This document shows, piece by piece, positions 53,689-61,311 of a stretch of DNA of 64,000 nt. Positions within the stretch are counted from its first letter, which is position 1; each line of letters starts with the position of its first letter. Origin of the DNA: Clostridia bacterium (GTDB lineage: Bacteria > Bacillota > Clostridia > UBA1381); assembly GCA_017415105.1 (NCBI GenBank), contig JAFQJD010000003.1, positions 62,001-126,000 of the forward strand, in the 5' to 3' direction. The notes beneath the pieces were generated by a model, which saw nothing but the letters and a program-made list of their open reading frames with translations, had not been told where the DNA came from and ran no database searches. A program made the translations under genes and the position numbers.

Positions 53689-54258
53689 TCAAATCACACT
53701 TTTCCCATTTATAATAATCCGCGGGTTATGTTGCAATATCTCATACAAACATTGTTTAATTTCCTCAACGTGTCCTGTATCAAAACCATAATAATTAAAA
53801 AGTTTATACGTTTCTCCGTTCGATAGTTTCAATATAACACATTCCCTATCTTTGCCTACTCCGTTTATGTAACGGACGAAATTCGTTTTTATCTCCACAA
53901 TCATTTTCAACGGAATGCATATATGCCACGAAAATCCGTACACAAAATTATCAGATACATAATAAATTCTTTTTTCGGTGTGTTTTGGAAATTCCTTTCG
54001 CATCTGCTCATATAAATTCATATCTTTAAGCAATTTTAAACTTTCATCCGCCTGACTGCCCTTCCCTGCATTTGTGACTAAAATGCAACCTGACACAAGT
54101 ATTCCCAAGAATCCGATAATTATAAATGTTCCTAACGATTCGCTATCGGAAAATCTGCCAAGACTCACTACAAAGATAATAACACTAACAAGTAAACCAA
54201 GCCAAGCCACATAATTATTCTTTTGCTCAAAAAAATTATCATTCGTTAAATTTCTCAT
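53689..54258 (-). CDS. Membrane protein of unknown function (last of a zinc-ribbon cluster)
   Basis: 189 residues. Two membrane segments (about 16-34 and 43-62) followed by a soluble domain of 125 residues containing RIYYVSDNFVYGF and a C-terminal LSNGETYKLFNYYGFD. That last part resembles a small PH-like or regulatory fold, but I cannot name it. It overlaps the upstream gene by 20 bases, so the two are coupled. No zinc ribbon in this one. Confidence 0.65.
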   Translation of the reverse strand: MRNLTNDNFFEQKNNYVAWLGLLVSVIIFVVSLGRFSDSESLGTFIIIGFLGILVSGCILVTNAGKGSQADESLKLLKDMNLYEQMRKEFPKHTEKRIYYVSDNFVYGFSWHICIPLKMIVEIKTNFVRYINGVGKDRECVILKLSNGETYKLFNYYGFDTGHVEEIKQCLYEILQHNPRIIINGKSVI

Positions 54259-55024
54259 TATCCTCTATTCCCATTTGCTTTGTTATGATATTTATTCTTA
54301 TTCTTATGTTCTTTAAGACGACTATTACAACAAGCAAAAATATATCTACCCATATAAGCCACGCACCTATAGTCTTTTCTCTCTTTGTAAAATAGCCGTT
54401 TTTTTGTATTTTATCATTAAACTCAATAATTTCATGTTTATTAATTTCATCAACAATGCTATCCCCAAGCATAAAATCTGATTTTTTCAGTTTTGCCGCC
54501 TTATATCCATAAATCCGCGAAACATCAGTATTTTTACTTAAAATGTTTTCAAATTCATCAACAAGATAATTACTGACAATAACAATATACTCCTCTTCAT
54601 CAGTCCCTTTTGCTATATAATATATATCTTTAGCAGAACCCCTCAAACCACTGGGGGCATATTTGTTGTAACTTATGCTAGATGAATACCCCTGAGCTAC
54701 TGAAACAACATCCACATAGCACCATTCGTATTCATCAGTCGTCCGTTTAATATCAACACATTCACTTATCGGATATTTTACATCACGTGTGAAGCCAAAA
54801 CCGAATGTTGCTATAACAGAAATAACCAGCACAACAAAAATAATCGGTATCGCAAACAATAATACAAAATCCATCATTACAGCTTCATCAAAAATTTTTG
54901 CTCTTTCTGTCTCCGATGCGTTTGGTTTATTGCAATACTGGCATTTTCTGCGATAGAAAAGCACATTCTTCCCACAATTTTCGCACCGTTTGATTTCGTT
55001 GCACAGCACTTTCTTTATATACAT
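54239..55024 (-). CDS. Zinc-ribbon membrane protein of unknown function
   Basis: 261 residues. N-terminal zinc ribbon (RCENCG near 12, CQYCNK near 28), a membrane segment near 53-77, an exterior domain of about 125 residues (SECVDIKRTTDEYEW...), and a second membrane segment near 220-242 followed by a short charged tail. The middle region may be a cache-like sensor but shows no diagnostic motif. It is 23 bases after the next zinc-ribbon gene. Confidence 0.65.
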   Translation of the reverse strand: MYIKKVLCNEIKRCENCGKNVLFYRRKCQYCNKPNASETERAKIFDEAVMMDFVLLFAIPIIFVVLVISVIATFGFGFTRDVKYPISECVDIKRTTDEYEWCYVDVVSVAQGYSSSISYNKYAPSGLRGSAKDIYYIAKGTDEEEYIVIVSNYLVDEFENILSKNTDVSRIYGYKAAKLKKSDFMLGDSIVDEINKHEIIEFNDKIQKNGYFTKREKTIGAWLIWVDIFLLVVIVVLKNIRIRINIITKQMGIEDNEKFNE

Positions 55025-55047
55025 TGCCCTCTCCTTTTATCTTCTGT

Positions 55048-56118
55048 TTATCGTCCGAAAACACTTAAAATATTCGTTTCGTTTATGTCATATGCATTTG
55101 CTCCGTCAAGCATTTTAAAACCGTCAAATTTCAATTTATATGCCTGTTCTGTTACGGTAACACCGTTTATTGTGAACACACTTCCAAATTCATTAGTCGC
55201 AACAGTGTTCCTAAATACCCCTGTAGGAGATACAATATATATACTGTCAATAGAGCATCCGTTATTATCGTTGTTTCTTTGACAAATTTCACTCTGTCCT
55301 TCTTTATATCCCCATGTAACATTCCTTTCAGCCATATCTGCAATCGCATCTTTATTTATACACTTAATTTTATCGGCATAGTAAGAATATATTTTCACCT
55401 GCGGTAAAGGAAAATCCTTTTTCCCCATATATATAACCAATTCCGGTATATTATCGTTATCTATGTTTATTAACTCAAATTTGTTTGCATTTCCAGTGTC
55501 AAGAACCTTATGTAAAAACTCTGAATATGCTGACATAACCGCAGTGTTTTCTTTTTGCTTGGTCCCATAATTCAATATTATAAATCCCACAATTGAGACT
55601 ACAAGCAATATATACGGAGCTGCCGATGTGTCGTAAAAAGCTTCAAAATAACTCCCTTCCGATTCACCAATACAAAATATAACAAAGATTCCGAATAACG
55701 ACAGTATTACTCCCACCACATTGGTGTTGTAAAACCATTTATCCGCCTCCTTTTTTTGTAATACATTTTTACATGTTATTATTGAAAAAATAACAACAAG
55801 GCAAGCTAGCACAAGAAGAATAAAGGCAACGAATTTTGCACCTGCTTCATCCCAAAGCTCTTCCACTTTAAATATTGTGTTAAAACAATTAAATCCCAGA
55901 CTATTACCCAAAAAGGAAACGGTAAGCCAGTTAAAAAGCAAAGTCACAGAACTTATTACTGTCATTACCATAAAAATTATTCCTTTTATATCTATTGTTT
56001 CCATGCTTTGCACAGGCGGCTTTGCCAAAACCGTCTCGCTACCTATTTTCTTTCCACAACGCGGGCAGAAAACCGCGCCTTCAACTGAGTGTCCACATTC
56101 CGAGCAAAACTTTGCCAT
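55048..56118 (-). CDS. Zinc-ribbon multi-pass membrane protein of unknown function
   Basis: 356 residues. Begins with a canonical double-CxxC zinc ribbon (FCSECG near 4, FCPRCGKK near 17). Four hydrophobic segments lie at about 45-70, 95-118, 133-150 and 167-185. A C-terminal soluble domain of about 165 residues contains INIDNDNIPELVIYMG, a calcium-binding-like DxDxDxxPEL pattern also seen in clostridial repeat-type surface proteins. AAAGGAGG precedes the ATG. Confidence 0.7.
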   Translation of the reverse strand: MAKFCSECGHSVEGAVFCPRCGKKIGSETVLAKPPVQSMETIDIKGIIFMVMTVISSVTLLFNWLTVSFLGNSLGFNCFNTIFKVEELWDEAGAKFVAFILLVLACLVVIFSIITCKNVLQKKEADKWFYNTNVVGVILSLFGIFVIFCIGESEGSYFEAFYDTSAAPYILLVVSIVGFIILNYGTKQKENTAVMSAYSEFLHKVLDTGNANKFELINIDNDNIPELVIYMGKKDFPLPQVKIYSYYADKIKCINKDAIADMAERNVTWGYKEGQSEICQRNNDNNGCSIDSIYIVSPTGVFRNTVATNEFGSVFTINGVTVTEQAYKLKFDGFKMLDGANAYDINETNILSVFGR

Positions 56119-56153
56119 CTGAAAACCTCCTTTTCTTTTGTTTTATTTGTATT

Positions 56154-56188
56154 ATGCTCCGGAAACAACGCTTCCGGAGCATTTTTTT
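56154..56188. terminator. Hairpin with T run between the M23 and zinc-ribbon genes
   Basis: GCTCCGGAA (56156-56164) pairs with TTCCGGAGC (56172-56180), followed on the plus strand by seven T residues. On the minus strand, where the genes run, the following sequence is A/T-rich without a T run, so termination there would be weak. Confidence 0.55.
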
Positions 56189-56230
56189 ATTTCTTACTTA
56201 ATAATTTTCTTATGCAAACATAAAATCCTC

Positions 56231-57544
56231 TTATTTTACAGTAAATGGTTTGCTCCATATTTTATTCGCTCCCGATTCATCCCATGCTGTCACTTTGAAT
56301 ATGTACGAGCCACGCGATAGTTTGTCAAACAGTAATTTTTGGTTCACTACCGATGTGCGAATATCTACATTGTAGATGTTCTGTTTATCGTATGCTCCCT
56401 GTATTATTGTTTTGCCGTCTGAACTCAGTATATATCCATTTACTGATGTCAACTTATAATTCGATGTCACATTTCCTCTTAATCCAAACATGCTTCCTTT
56501 TTTAATAGTTGTAGGAGCAGATGTTATATTGATTTTTAGAGTTGACTCTTTTCCTTTTACAGTGAACGGTTTACTCCAAACTCTGTTTGCACCAGATTCA
56601 TCCCATGCCGTCACTTTATAAATGTACGAACCGGGCGATAGTTTGTCAAACAGTAATTTTTGGTTTACCACTGATGTACGAATATCTACATTGTAGATGT
56701 TCTGCTTATCATACGCACCCTGTATTATTGTTTTGCCGTCTGAACTTAATATATATCCGTTTACTGATGTCAGTTTATAGTTTGATGAAACATTTCCTCT
56801 CAACCCAAATGAACTTCCTTGGTTGATTGTTGTGGGATATGATGTGATGTTGATTTTTAAGGTTGATGTAGTCGGTGTCGGTGTTGCGGTTGGTTCAGCC
56901 GTAACTATTGTGCTAGTATTAGAATTATAAACATACTTCATAACGCCTACATTGGTATTATAAAAGTTTTTTGTTACCTCTGCATACGTTTTATGTGCCG
57001 GATTCGCAACATTTATTGAATAGGTTTTTGCAACCTGAAAATGCAAATGAGGTCCCGTACTACTGCCAGTATTTCCTACCTTTCCTAGAACAGTTTTGCC
57101 TCCATATACTTTTTGTCCGGCTTTCACAGCTAAGGAATTATCATACATGTGCATATATGTACTAATTATTAATTTGCCATTTTTATCCTTGCCGTGATAT
57201 ATTTTAACATAATTTCCAAACGTGTTTCCTTTTCGGGCTTCTAAGACCACTCCATCTCTTGCCGCATAAACCTTTGCAACACCATTGATATTCCTACCAC
57301 CAATATCTATTCCTTGATGAAAATGCGGATTTCTCCAACTAGTTCTATTCTCGGCAAACTTAGATGTTACCGTTTTTGTCTGAGACAATAAAGGCCAATG
57401 CCACACTTCTGTTGAGGGATCAAATATTACACCATCAAATTCTGCAGTTGATACAGCTGCTGCAAACCCCGTCTGCGGTACCATTGAAAACACCATTATT
57501 AATACAAAAAATATAGATATATATTTCTTGATTACATCTTTCAT
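56231..57544 (-). CDS. Secreted M23-family peptidoglycan endopeptidase with two C-terminal repeats
   Basis: 437 residues. Signal peptide to about residue 28. LytM/M23 zinc peptidase domain at about 60-190: HFHQGIDIGG (first zinc His/Asp pair) near 73-82 and GPHLHFQV (HxH) near 165-172. A Thr/Pro linker (AEPTATPTPTTS) leads to two nearly identical repeats of 107 residues (about 227-333 and 334-437), each starting STLKINITS and ending KPFTVKG or KPFTVK. The repeats look like beta-sandwich wall-binding modules. It follows the stalk-domain gene by 19 bases. Confidence 0.92.
   Translation of the reverse strand: MKDVIKKYISIFFVLIMVFSMVPQTGFAAAVSTAEFDGVIFDPSTEVWHWPLLSQTKTVTSKFAENRTSWRNPHFHQGIDIGGRNINGVAKVYAARDGVVLEARKGNTFGNYVKIYHGKDKNGKLIISTYMHMYDNSLAVKAGQKVYGGKTVLGKVGNTGSSTGPHLHFQVAKTYSINVANPAHKTYAEVTKNFYNTNVGVMKYVYNSNTSTIVTAEPTATPTPTTSTLKINITSYPTTINQGSSFGLRGNVSSNYKLTSVNGYILSSDGKTIIQGAYDKQNIYNVDIRTSVVNQKLLFDKLSPGSYIYKVTAWDESGANRVWSKPFTVKGKESTLKINITSAPTTIKKGSMFGLRGNVTSNYKLTSVNGYILSSDGKTIIQGAYDKQNIYNVDIRTSVVNQKLLFDKLSRGSYIFKVTAWDESGANKIWSKPFTVK
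56234..56866 (-). repeat. Two 321-bp tandem repeats inside the M23 gene
   Basis: The units at about 56234-56545 and 56546-56866 repeat with a 321-base period. Protein identity is very high (only a handful of substitutions, such as Asn/Lys and Pro/Arg) and most third positions also agree, which indicates a recent duplication or gene conversion. Confidence 0.85.
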
Positions 57545-57563
57545 TTCGCTATCCCCCTATCCA

Positions 57564-58373
57564 TTAATCCTCATAAAACATTATTTCGTTGGTATCAATG
57601 TCATAATATGCTTCACAGAACACACTTGTATCAGCAGATACCGCAATCATCATAAGACGTGTTGTATGCGTTCCCATATTGGCTCTTACACCTACCAAAT
57701 AATAAGTTTCACCGTCTCTGCTAAATGTTTCAATTGTTCCTGTGAACCAATCCTGCCAGACATCCGTTTCTGCCGGATCAAAGCCTGTTCTTGCAACAAG
57801 ATTATCTTTTACGTACTGTGCAGCTTCTTCAGGTGTAGAAAGCAAAGCAGTTTCTTCAACTTTTTCCTCTGTATTATCCGCTACATCACCCTCAACATTT
57901 TCCGGTTCTGTCACATATACACTTCTTTCTTCATTAACCCACTCTATGTCCTGTCCCCAGATTTCACAAAATGCTCTTAATGGAATATAGAAACGGTCAT
58001 TATAAATCGTTGCCGGCACATCAAGCAGATAGTCTGCTGTTGTTCCATCCGACCAGTACTGAATTGCAGTATCGCTTTCATTTGTAAATTCACACGAAGT
58101 ATCCCCACCTTGGAAATGAGCTGTCTTTGTTGCATCATCATATGTAATGTTTTCATTTTCCCAGCCCATTGCCTCAAAAATCGGCCTTAACGGCACCATT
58201 GTTCTGTCATTGATGATAATGGGTTTTTCAACAGAATCTGCATATACATCTGTTCCCTCATAATAAACCTTTAGTTCCTCTGAAAAGGTGTTGATTTCAA
58301 GTGCACTTGCCACACTTCCCGCAACCGTTGCTAAAGCTACTATTACCGTAGCTACTTTTGAAATTTTTGTCAT
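57564..58373 (-). CDS. Secreted stalk-domain protein (copper amine oxidase N-terminal-like)
   Basis: 269 residues from the ATG at 58373 (AAGGAGG upstream). Signal peptide to about residue 24. Stalk domain at about 28-150 with the double motif PIIINDRTMVPLRPIFEAMG and ATIYNDRFYIPLRAFCEIWG, as in clostridial copper amine oxidase N-like domains, which act as structural extracellular modules. The C-terminal half (about 170-269) has an acidic linker and a domain with GETYYLVGVRANMGTHT. No oxidase domain follows. Co-directional with the M23 gene and probably in the same operon. Confidence 0.82.
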   Translation of the reverse strand: MTKISKVATVIVALATVAGSVASALEINTFSEELKVYYEGTDVYADSVEKPIIINDRTMVPLRPIFEAMGWENENITYDDATKTAHFQGGDTSCEFTNESDTAIQYWSDGTTADYLLDVPATIYNDRFYIPLRAFCEIWGQDIEWVNEERSVYVTEPENVEGDVADNTEEKVEETALLSTPEEAAQYVKDNLVARTGFDPAETDVWQDWFTGTIETFSRDGETYYLVGVRANMGTHTTRLMMIAVSADTSVFCEAYYDIDTNEIMFYED

Positions 58374-58414
58374 TGTTCTTTCCTCCTTGTTTTTCAACAA
58401 AATTTTGTAAACTA

Positions 58415-58443
58415 ATTTTATCACATTTACGCCCAAATGTCAA
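58415..58443 (-). promoter_or_regulatory. Sigma-A promoter of the stalk-domain/M23 operon
   Basis: Minus strand TTGACA (58443-58438), 17 bases, TAAAAT (58420-58415), about 42 bases before the start codon. CAATAATT (58441-58448) and AATTATTG (58476-58483) form an inverted pair across the divergent promoter region and are a candidate operator of the adjacent XRE regulator. Confidence 0.8.
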
Positions 58444-58512
58444 TAATTATATACAACAATTGATAATTTTGTTTCAATTATTGTATAGTATAATTAACAT
58501 GAGGTGATTTAA

Positions 58513-58812
58513 ATGTATAAATTAAGCGAACGCCTAAAAGAATTACGTAGACAAAACAATATAAGTCAAAATGCATTGGCGAAACAAATGAATCTGACTC
58601 GTGCAACGGTTAATGCGTGGGAAATGGGTATAAGCTGCCCGAATGCACAATCACTTGTTATGCTTTCACAGTATTTCAAAGTGTCAGTGGATTTTTTGCT
58701 CGGGCTTAACAACAGAGAAACAATAGATATAACACAACTAAATGAAAAAGAAAAAAACATAGTTTATGACCTGGTAAATTACTTTATAGACACAACAAAT
58801 GAACTTACGTAA
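58513..58812 (+). CDS. XRE-family HTH transcriptional regulator
   Basis: 99 residues. HTH at about 8-62 (ISQNALAKQMNLTRATVNAW, then SLVMLSQYFKVSVDFLLGL). Its C-terminal REETIDIT-like tail (NNRETIDITQLNEKEKNIV) clearly resembles that of the XRE protein at 35886 (TKETIDVTELTNEEIAHI), so the two are paralogues. GAGGTG lies upstream. TATAAT at 58489-58494 has no clear -35. It diverges from the stalk-domain gene and probably controls it and itself. Confidence 0.88.
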   Translation: MYKLSERLKELRRQNNISQNALAKQMNLTRATVNAWEMGISCPNAQSLVMLSQYFKVSVDFLLGLNNRETIDITQLNEKEKNIVYDLVNYFIDTTNELT

Positions 58813-58863
58813 CACGTGCATTTTTACAATCTGTATTTTTCCCATAATTTACGTTACAGGGTA

Positions 58864-58892
58864 TTGAAATTTCATTTTTAATAGTGTATAAT
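58864..58892 (+). promoter_or_regulatory. Sigma-A promoter of galE
   Basis: TTGAAA (58864-58869), 17 bases, perfect TATAAT (58887-58892), 31 bases before the galE start. Confidence 0.85.
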
Positions 58893-58923
58893 ATAAAATA
58901 GCAACATTATGGAGGGAAAAATT

Positions 58924-59937
58924 ATGAATATTCTTGTTACCGGCGGTGCCGGATACATAGGCAGCCACACCTGCGTGGAGCTTTTAAATGCAGGCTATGA
59001 CATTGTAGTTGTAGATAACCTTGACAACTCATGCTTAAAGGCAGTTGAAACAACAAAGCGTATTGCAGGCAGAGATTTTAAGTTCTATGAATGTGACCTG
59101 CTTGACCGCGAAAACCTTGAAAAGGTATTTATTGAAAATAAAATTGATGCCGTAATCCATTTTGCGGGATTAAAGGCAGTAGGCGAATCAACACAGATTC
59201 CGCTCCGTTACTACCATAATAATATAACAGGCACACTTGTGCTTATGGAGCTTATGGAAAAGTACGATGTAAACAACATCGTATTCTCATCATCAGCAAC
59301 AGTTTACGGTATGCCAAAGACTGTTCCGATTACAGAGGATTTTCCGTTATCAACCACGAACCCCTACGGTTCAACAAAGCTTATGCTGGAACAGATTCTT
59401 ACAGATGCCGCAAAAGCAAACAACAAGCTTTCAGTTACATTATTAAGATACTTTAACCCCATCGGTGCACATAAGAGTGGTGAAATGGGCGAAGACCCCA
59501 AGGGTATCCCGAACAATCTGCTCCCCTATGTTGCACAGGTTGCAGTAGGCAAGCTTGAAAAGGTACACGTATTCGGTGATGATTACCCCACCCCCGACGG
59601 CACAGGCGTAAGAGACTACATTCACGTTGTTGACCTTGCAATCGGTCACTTAAAGGCTATTGAACATCGTGCTGACAAGCCGGGCGTACACATCTACAAC
59701 CTCGGCACCGGCAACGGCTACAGCGTATTGCAGATTATAAAGGCATTCGAAAAAGCCTGCGGAAAAGAAATCCCGTATGTAATTGACCCCAGACGTCCGG
59801 GTGATATTGCAGAGTGCTGGGCAAACGCAGCAAAGGCAAAGGAAGAGCTTGACTGGACAGCAACAAGAGGCATTGAAGAAATGTGTGAGGACAGCTGGAG
59901 ATGGCAGTCAACACATCCGAACGGTTATAATGATTGA
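58924..59937 (+). CDS. galE: UDP-glucose 4-epimerase
   Basis: 337 residues from the ATG at 58924 (GGAGGG upstream). Interconverts UDP-glucose and UDP-galactose with bound [14 protein letters not shown] (cofactor site) near residue 5-15, catalytic Ser in FSSSATVYG near 123 and TNPYGSTK (YxxxK) near 147-154. Monocistronic. It feeds galactose into cell-surface polysaccharide, a plausible partner for the SLH/wall proteins here. Confidence 0.96.
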   Translation: MNILVTGGAGYIGSHTCVELLNAGYDIVVVDNLDNSCLKAVETTKRIAGRDFKFYECDLLDRENLEKVFIENKIDAVIHFAGLKAVGESTQIPLRYYHNNITGTLVLMELMEKYDVNNIVFSSSATVYGMPKTVPITEDFPLSTTNPYGSTKLMLEQILTDAAKANNKLSVTLLRYFNPIGAHKSGEMGEDPKGIPNNLLPYVAQVAVGKLEKVHVFGDDYPTPDGTGVRDYIHVVDLAIGHLKAIEHRADKPGVHIYNLGTGNGYSVLQIIKAFEKACGKEIPYVIDPRRPGDIAECWANAAKAKEELDWTATRGIEEMCEDSWRWQSTHPNGYND

Positions 59938-59942
59938 TAAAC

Positions 59943-59976
59943 AAAAATGAACTGTCGTAACGACAGTTCATTTTTT
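59943..59976. terminator. Bidirectional terminator between galE and the PIG-L gene
   Basis: 15-bp perfect stem (AAAAATGAACTGTCG 59943-59957 with CGACAGTTCATTTTT 59961-59975), loop TAA, T runs both ways. Confidence 0.92.
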
Positions 59977-59983
59977 GCATTCC

Positions 59984-60859
59984 TTAAAACGGGAACAACT
60001 TATCAATATTATCCTTTGTCAGCTTGGAGCCGTATTCAGACAACTGAAATGCTTCTGCAAAGAGTGTCTGTTTCGCAACTTTTTTGCCGTAACGCTCCGC
60101 AAGCTTCTTTCGGTATCTTACAGCATCGCCCGCCTCGCGGTATTCGCTGGTGTTACTCTCCAACGGTACATTAAGGTCTTTTTCCTTAAGCACCTTTCCG
60201 TTTCTCGGGACAAGCGGACGTCTGAGCCACGCAAGACGCTCATCAGTGTCTTTGGGCACTCTGTCAAGTACACCATTTGTAAATGGAAGCCATTCATAAA
60301 CCTGCGACACGTGACAGTTTTTCATAGCAAACTTCTCATCAATTACATCGTCTGTCGGAATAACCACGTCCGGCACAAACGGCGGATTTATAAATCTGTC
60401 GCTTGTAAACATAATAACCGGATTTTTCTTCATTGCCGGTGCATCAGGGCAGAAGTTCGGAACTATAAGCATATATGCTGAATCCTGAACAAGCATTGCT
60501 ACGTTTCTATGGTCTGCGTGATAATCTATTGTACGGTGCGTAAAAATAATATCCGGATTATATTCACGGATATATCTCACCATACGCATACGGTTCTCTA
60601 ATGTTGCCACCACGCAACCATCAGGGATATCCCATACATCGTATTCAATACCCGTTATGCGTGCAACTTCTTCAGTTTCCTTTTTACGGCGTACCGCAAT
60701 TTCCTCCTTGCCCATCACATGATGGCCTGCACTTCCGTCAGTCACAGACACAAATCTCACCCTGTGACCTGCTTTTATGTATTTGAGTGCAATTCCTCCG
60801 CATTTAAAATCGTTATCGTCAGGATGTGCACCTATTACCAGAATTCTTAACTTTTCCAT
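59984..60859 (-). CDS. PIG-L/LmbE-family deacetylase
   Basis: 291 residues. Zinc-dependent N-acetyl sugar deacetylase: IGAHPDDNDFKCGG near 9-22 (His, Asp, Asp) and HRTIDYHADHRN near 107-118 (third metal ligand). GSAGHH at 42-47 is also typical. The family includes deacetylases of N-acetylglucosaminyl compounds in bacillithiol, lipid and antibiotic pathways. The length and the C-terminal part suggest a GlcNAc-type substrate, but this cannot be decided here. Own promoter, monocistronic. Confidence 0.88.
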   Translation of the reverse strand: MEKLRILVIGAHPDDNDFKCGGIALKYIKAGHRVRFVSVTDGSAGHHVMGKEEIAVRRKKETEEVARITGIEYDVWDIPDGCVVATLENRMRMVRYIREYNPDIIFTHRTIDYHADHRNVAMLVQDSAYMLIVPNFCPDAPAMKKNPVIMFTSDRFINPPFVPDVVIPTDDVIDEKFAMKNCHVSQVYEWLPFTNGVLDRVPKDTDERLAWLRRPLVPRNGKVLKEKDLNVPLESNTSEYREAGDAVRYRKKLAERYGKKVAKQTLFAEAFQLSEYGSKLTKDNIDKLFPF

Positions 60860-60891
60860 AGTTTCTATCCTCCAAATTTACTGTTATGGTA

Positions 60892-60920
60892 AGTATAACA
60901 TTTATTACTCAAAAAAGCAA
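60892..60920 (-). promoter_or_regulatory. Sigma-A promoter of the PIG-L gene
   Basis: Minus strand TTGCTT (60920-60915), 17 bases, TATACT (60897-60892), about 33 bases before the start codon. Confidence 0.65.
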
Positions 60921-60936
60921 TAGACAAAATACGAAC

Positions 60937-60978
60937 AAAATTGTCGCTTATCAGGACAATTTTGCCGTAACGGCAAAA
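60937..60978. other. Two mutually exclusive palindromes in the PIG-L/PspC intergenic region
   Basis: AAAATTGTC (60937-60945) with GACAATTTT (60955-60963), and TTTTGCCGT (60960-60968) with ACGGCAAAA (60970-60978), share the bases 60960-60963, so only one stem can form at a time. Either or both could be regulatory, or chance. The rest of the 60860-61098 space holds the promoter and terminator listed separately. Confidence 0.4.
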
Positions 60979-61026
60979 TAATCTTTTTCATTGTAATACC
61001 TACTTTTGGTTTTCTGCTTTTCTACA

Positions 61027-61070
61027 TAAAAACACCTCAAACCCATAATCATACAGGTTTGGAGGTGTTT
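61027..61070 (-). terminator. Terminator of the DUF5662-cls-pspC operon
   Basis: AACACCTC-AAACC (61031-61043) pairs with GGTTT-GGAGGTGTT (61056-61069) with one bulge, followed on the minus strand by TTTTTATG. Confidence 0.8.
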
Positions 61071-61098
61071 AATACCAGAAATCAGATTTTTCTCATCT

Positions 61099-61287
61099 TT
61101 AATACGTCGTATCCTCAGGTATAAGAATAGCCGCTATCAGATACGCAAGCACCCCTGTGCCTACGCATAACACTAAAAAGATAAGAATAAGTCTTACTAT
61201 TGTAGAATCAATATTAAAGTATTCAGCTATACCGCCGCACACGCCGAACAGCTTTCTGTCTGTAGTTGATCTGAAAAGTTTTTTTAT
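61099..61287 (-). CDS. PspC-domain membrane protein with a non-standard (AUA) start
   Basis: 62 residues. A complete PspC domain: (M)KKLFRSTTDRKLFGVCGG, then IAEYFNIDSTIVRLI, a membrane segment near 34-55 and the end ILIPEDTTY. The frame has no ATG, GTG or TTG in front of the domain. ATA at 61287-61285 stands where family members have ATG, six bases after the strong site AAGGGGGAG. Alternatively one extra A in the A7 run at 61279-61285 breaks a frame from the ATG at 61312. PspC-like proteins sense membrane stress. Co-directional with cls. Confidence 0.75.
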   Translation of the reverse strand: MKKLFRSTTDRKLFGVCGGIAEYFNIDSTIVRLILIFLVLCVGTGVLAYLIAAILIPEDTTY

Positions 61288-61311
61288 TCTTCTCTCCCCC
61301 TTTATTAACCA

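Noticed and set aside
58513-58812. Prophage repressor
   Set aside because: XRE proteins can be phage repressors, but no integrase, phage structural gene or attachment site is nearby.
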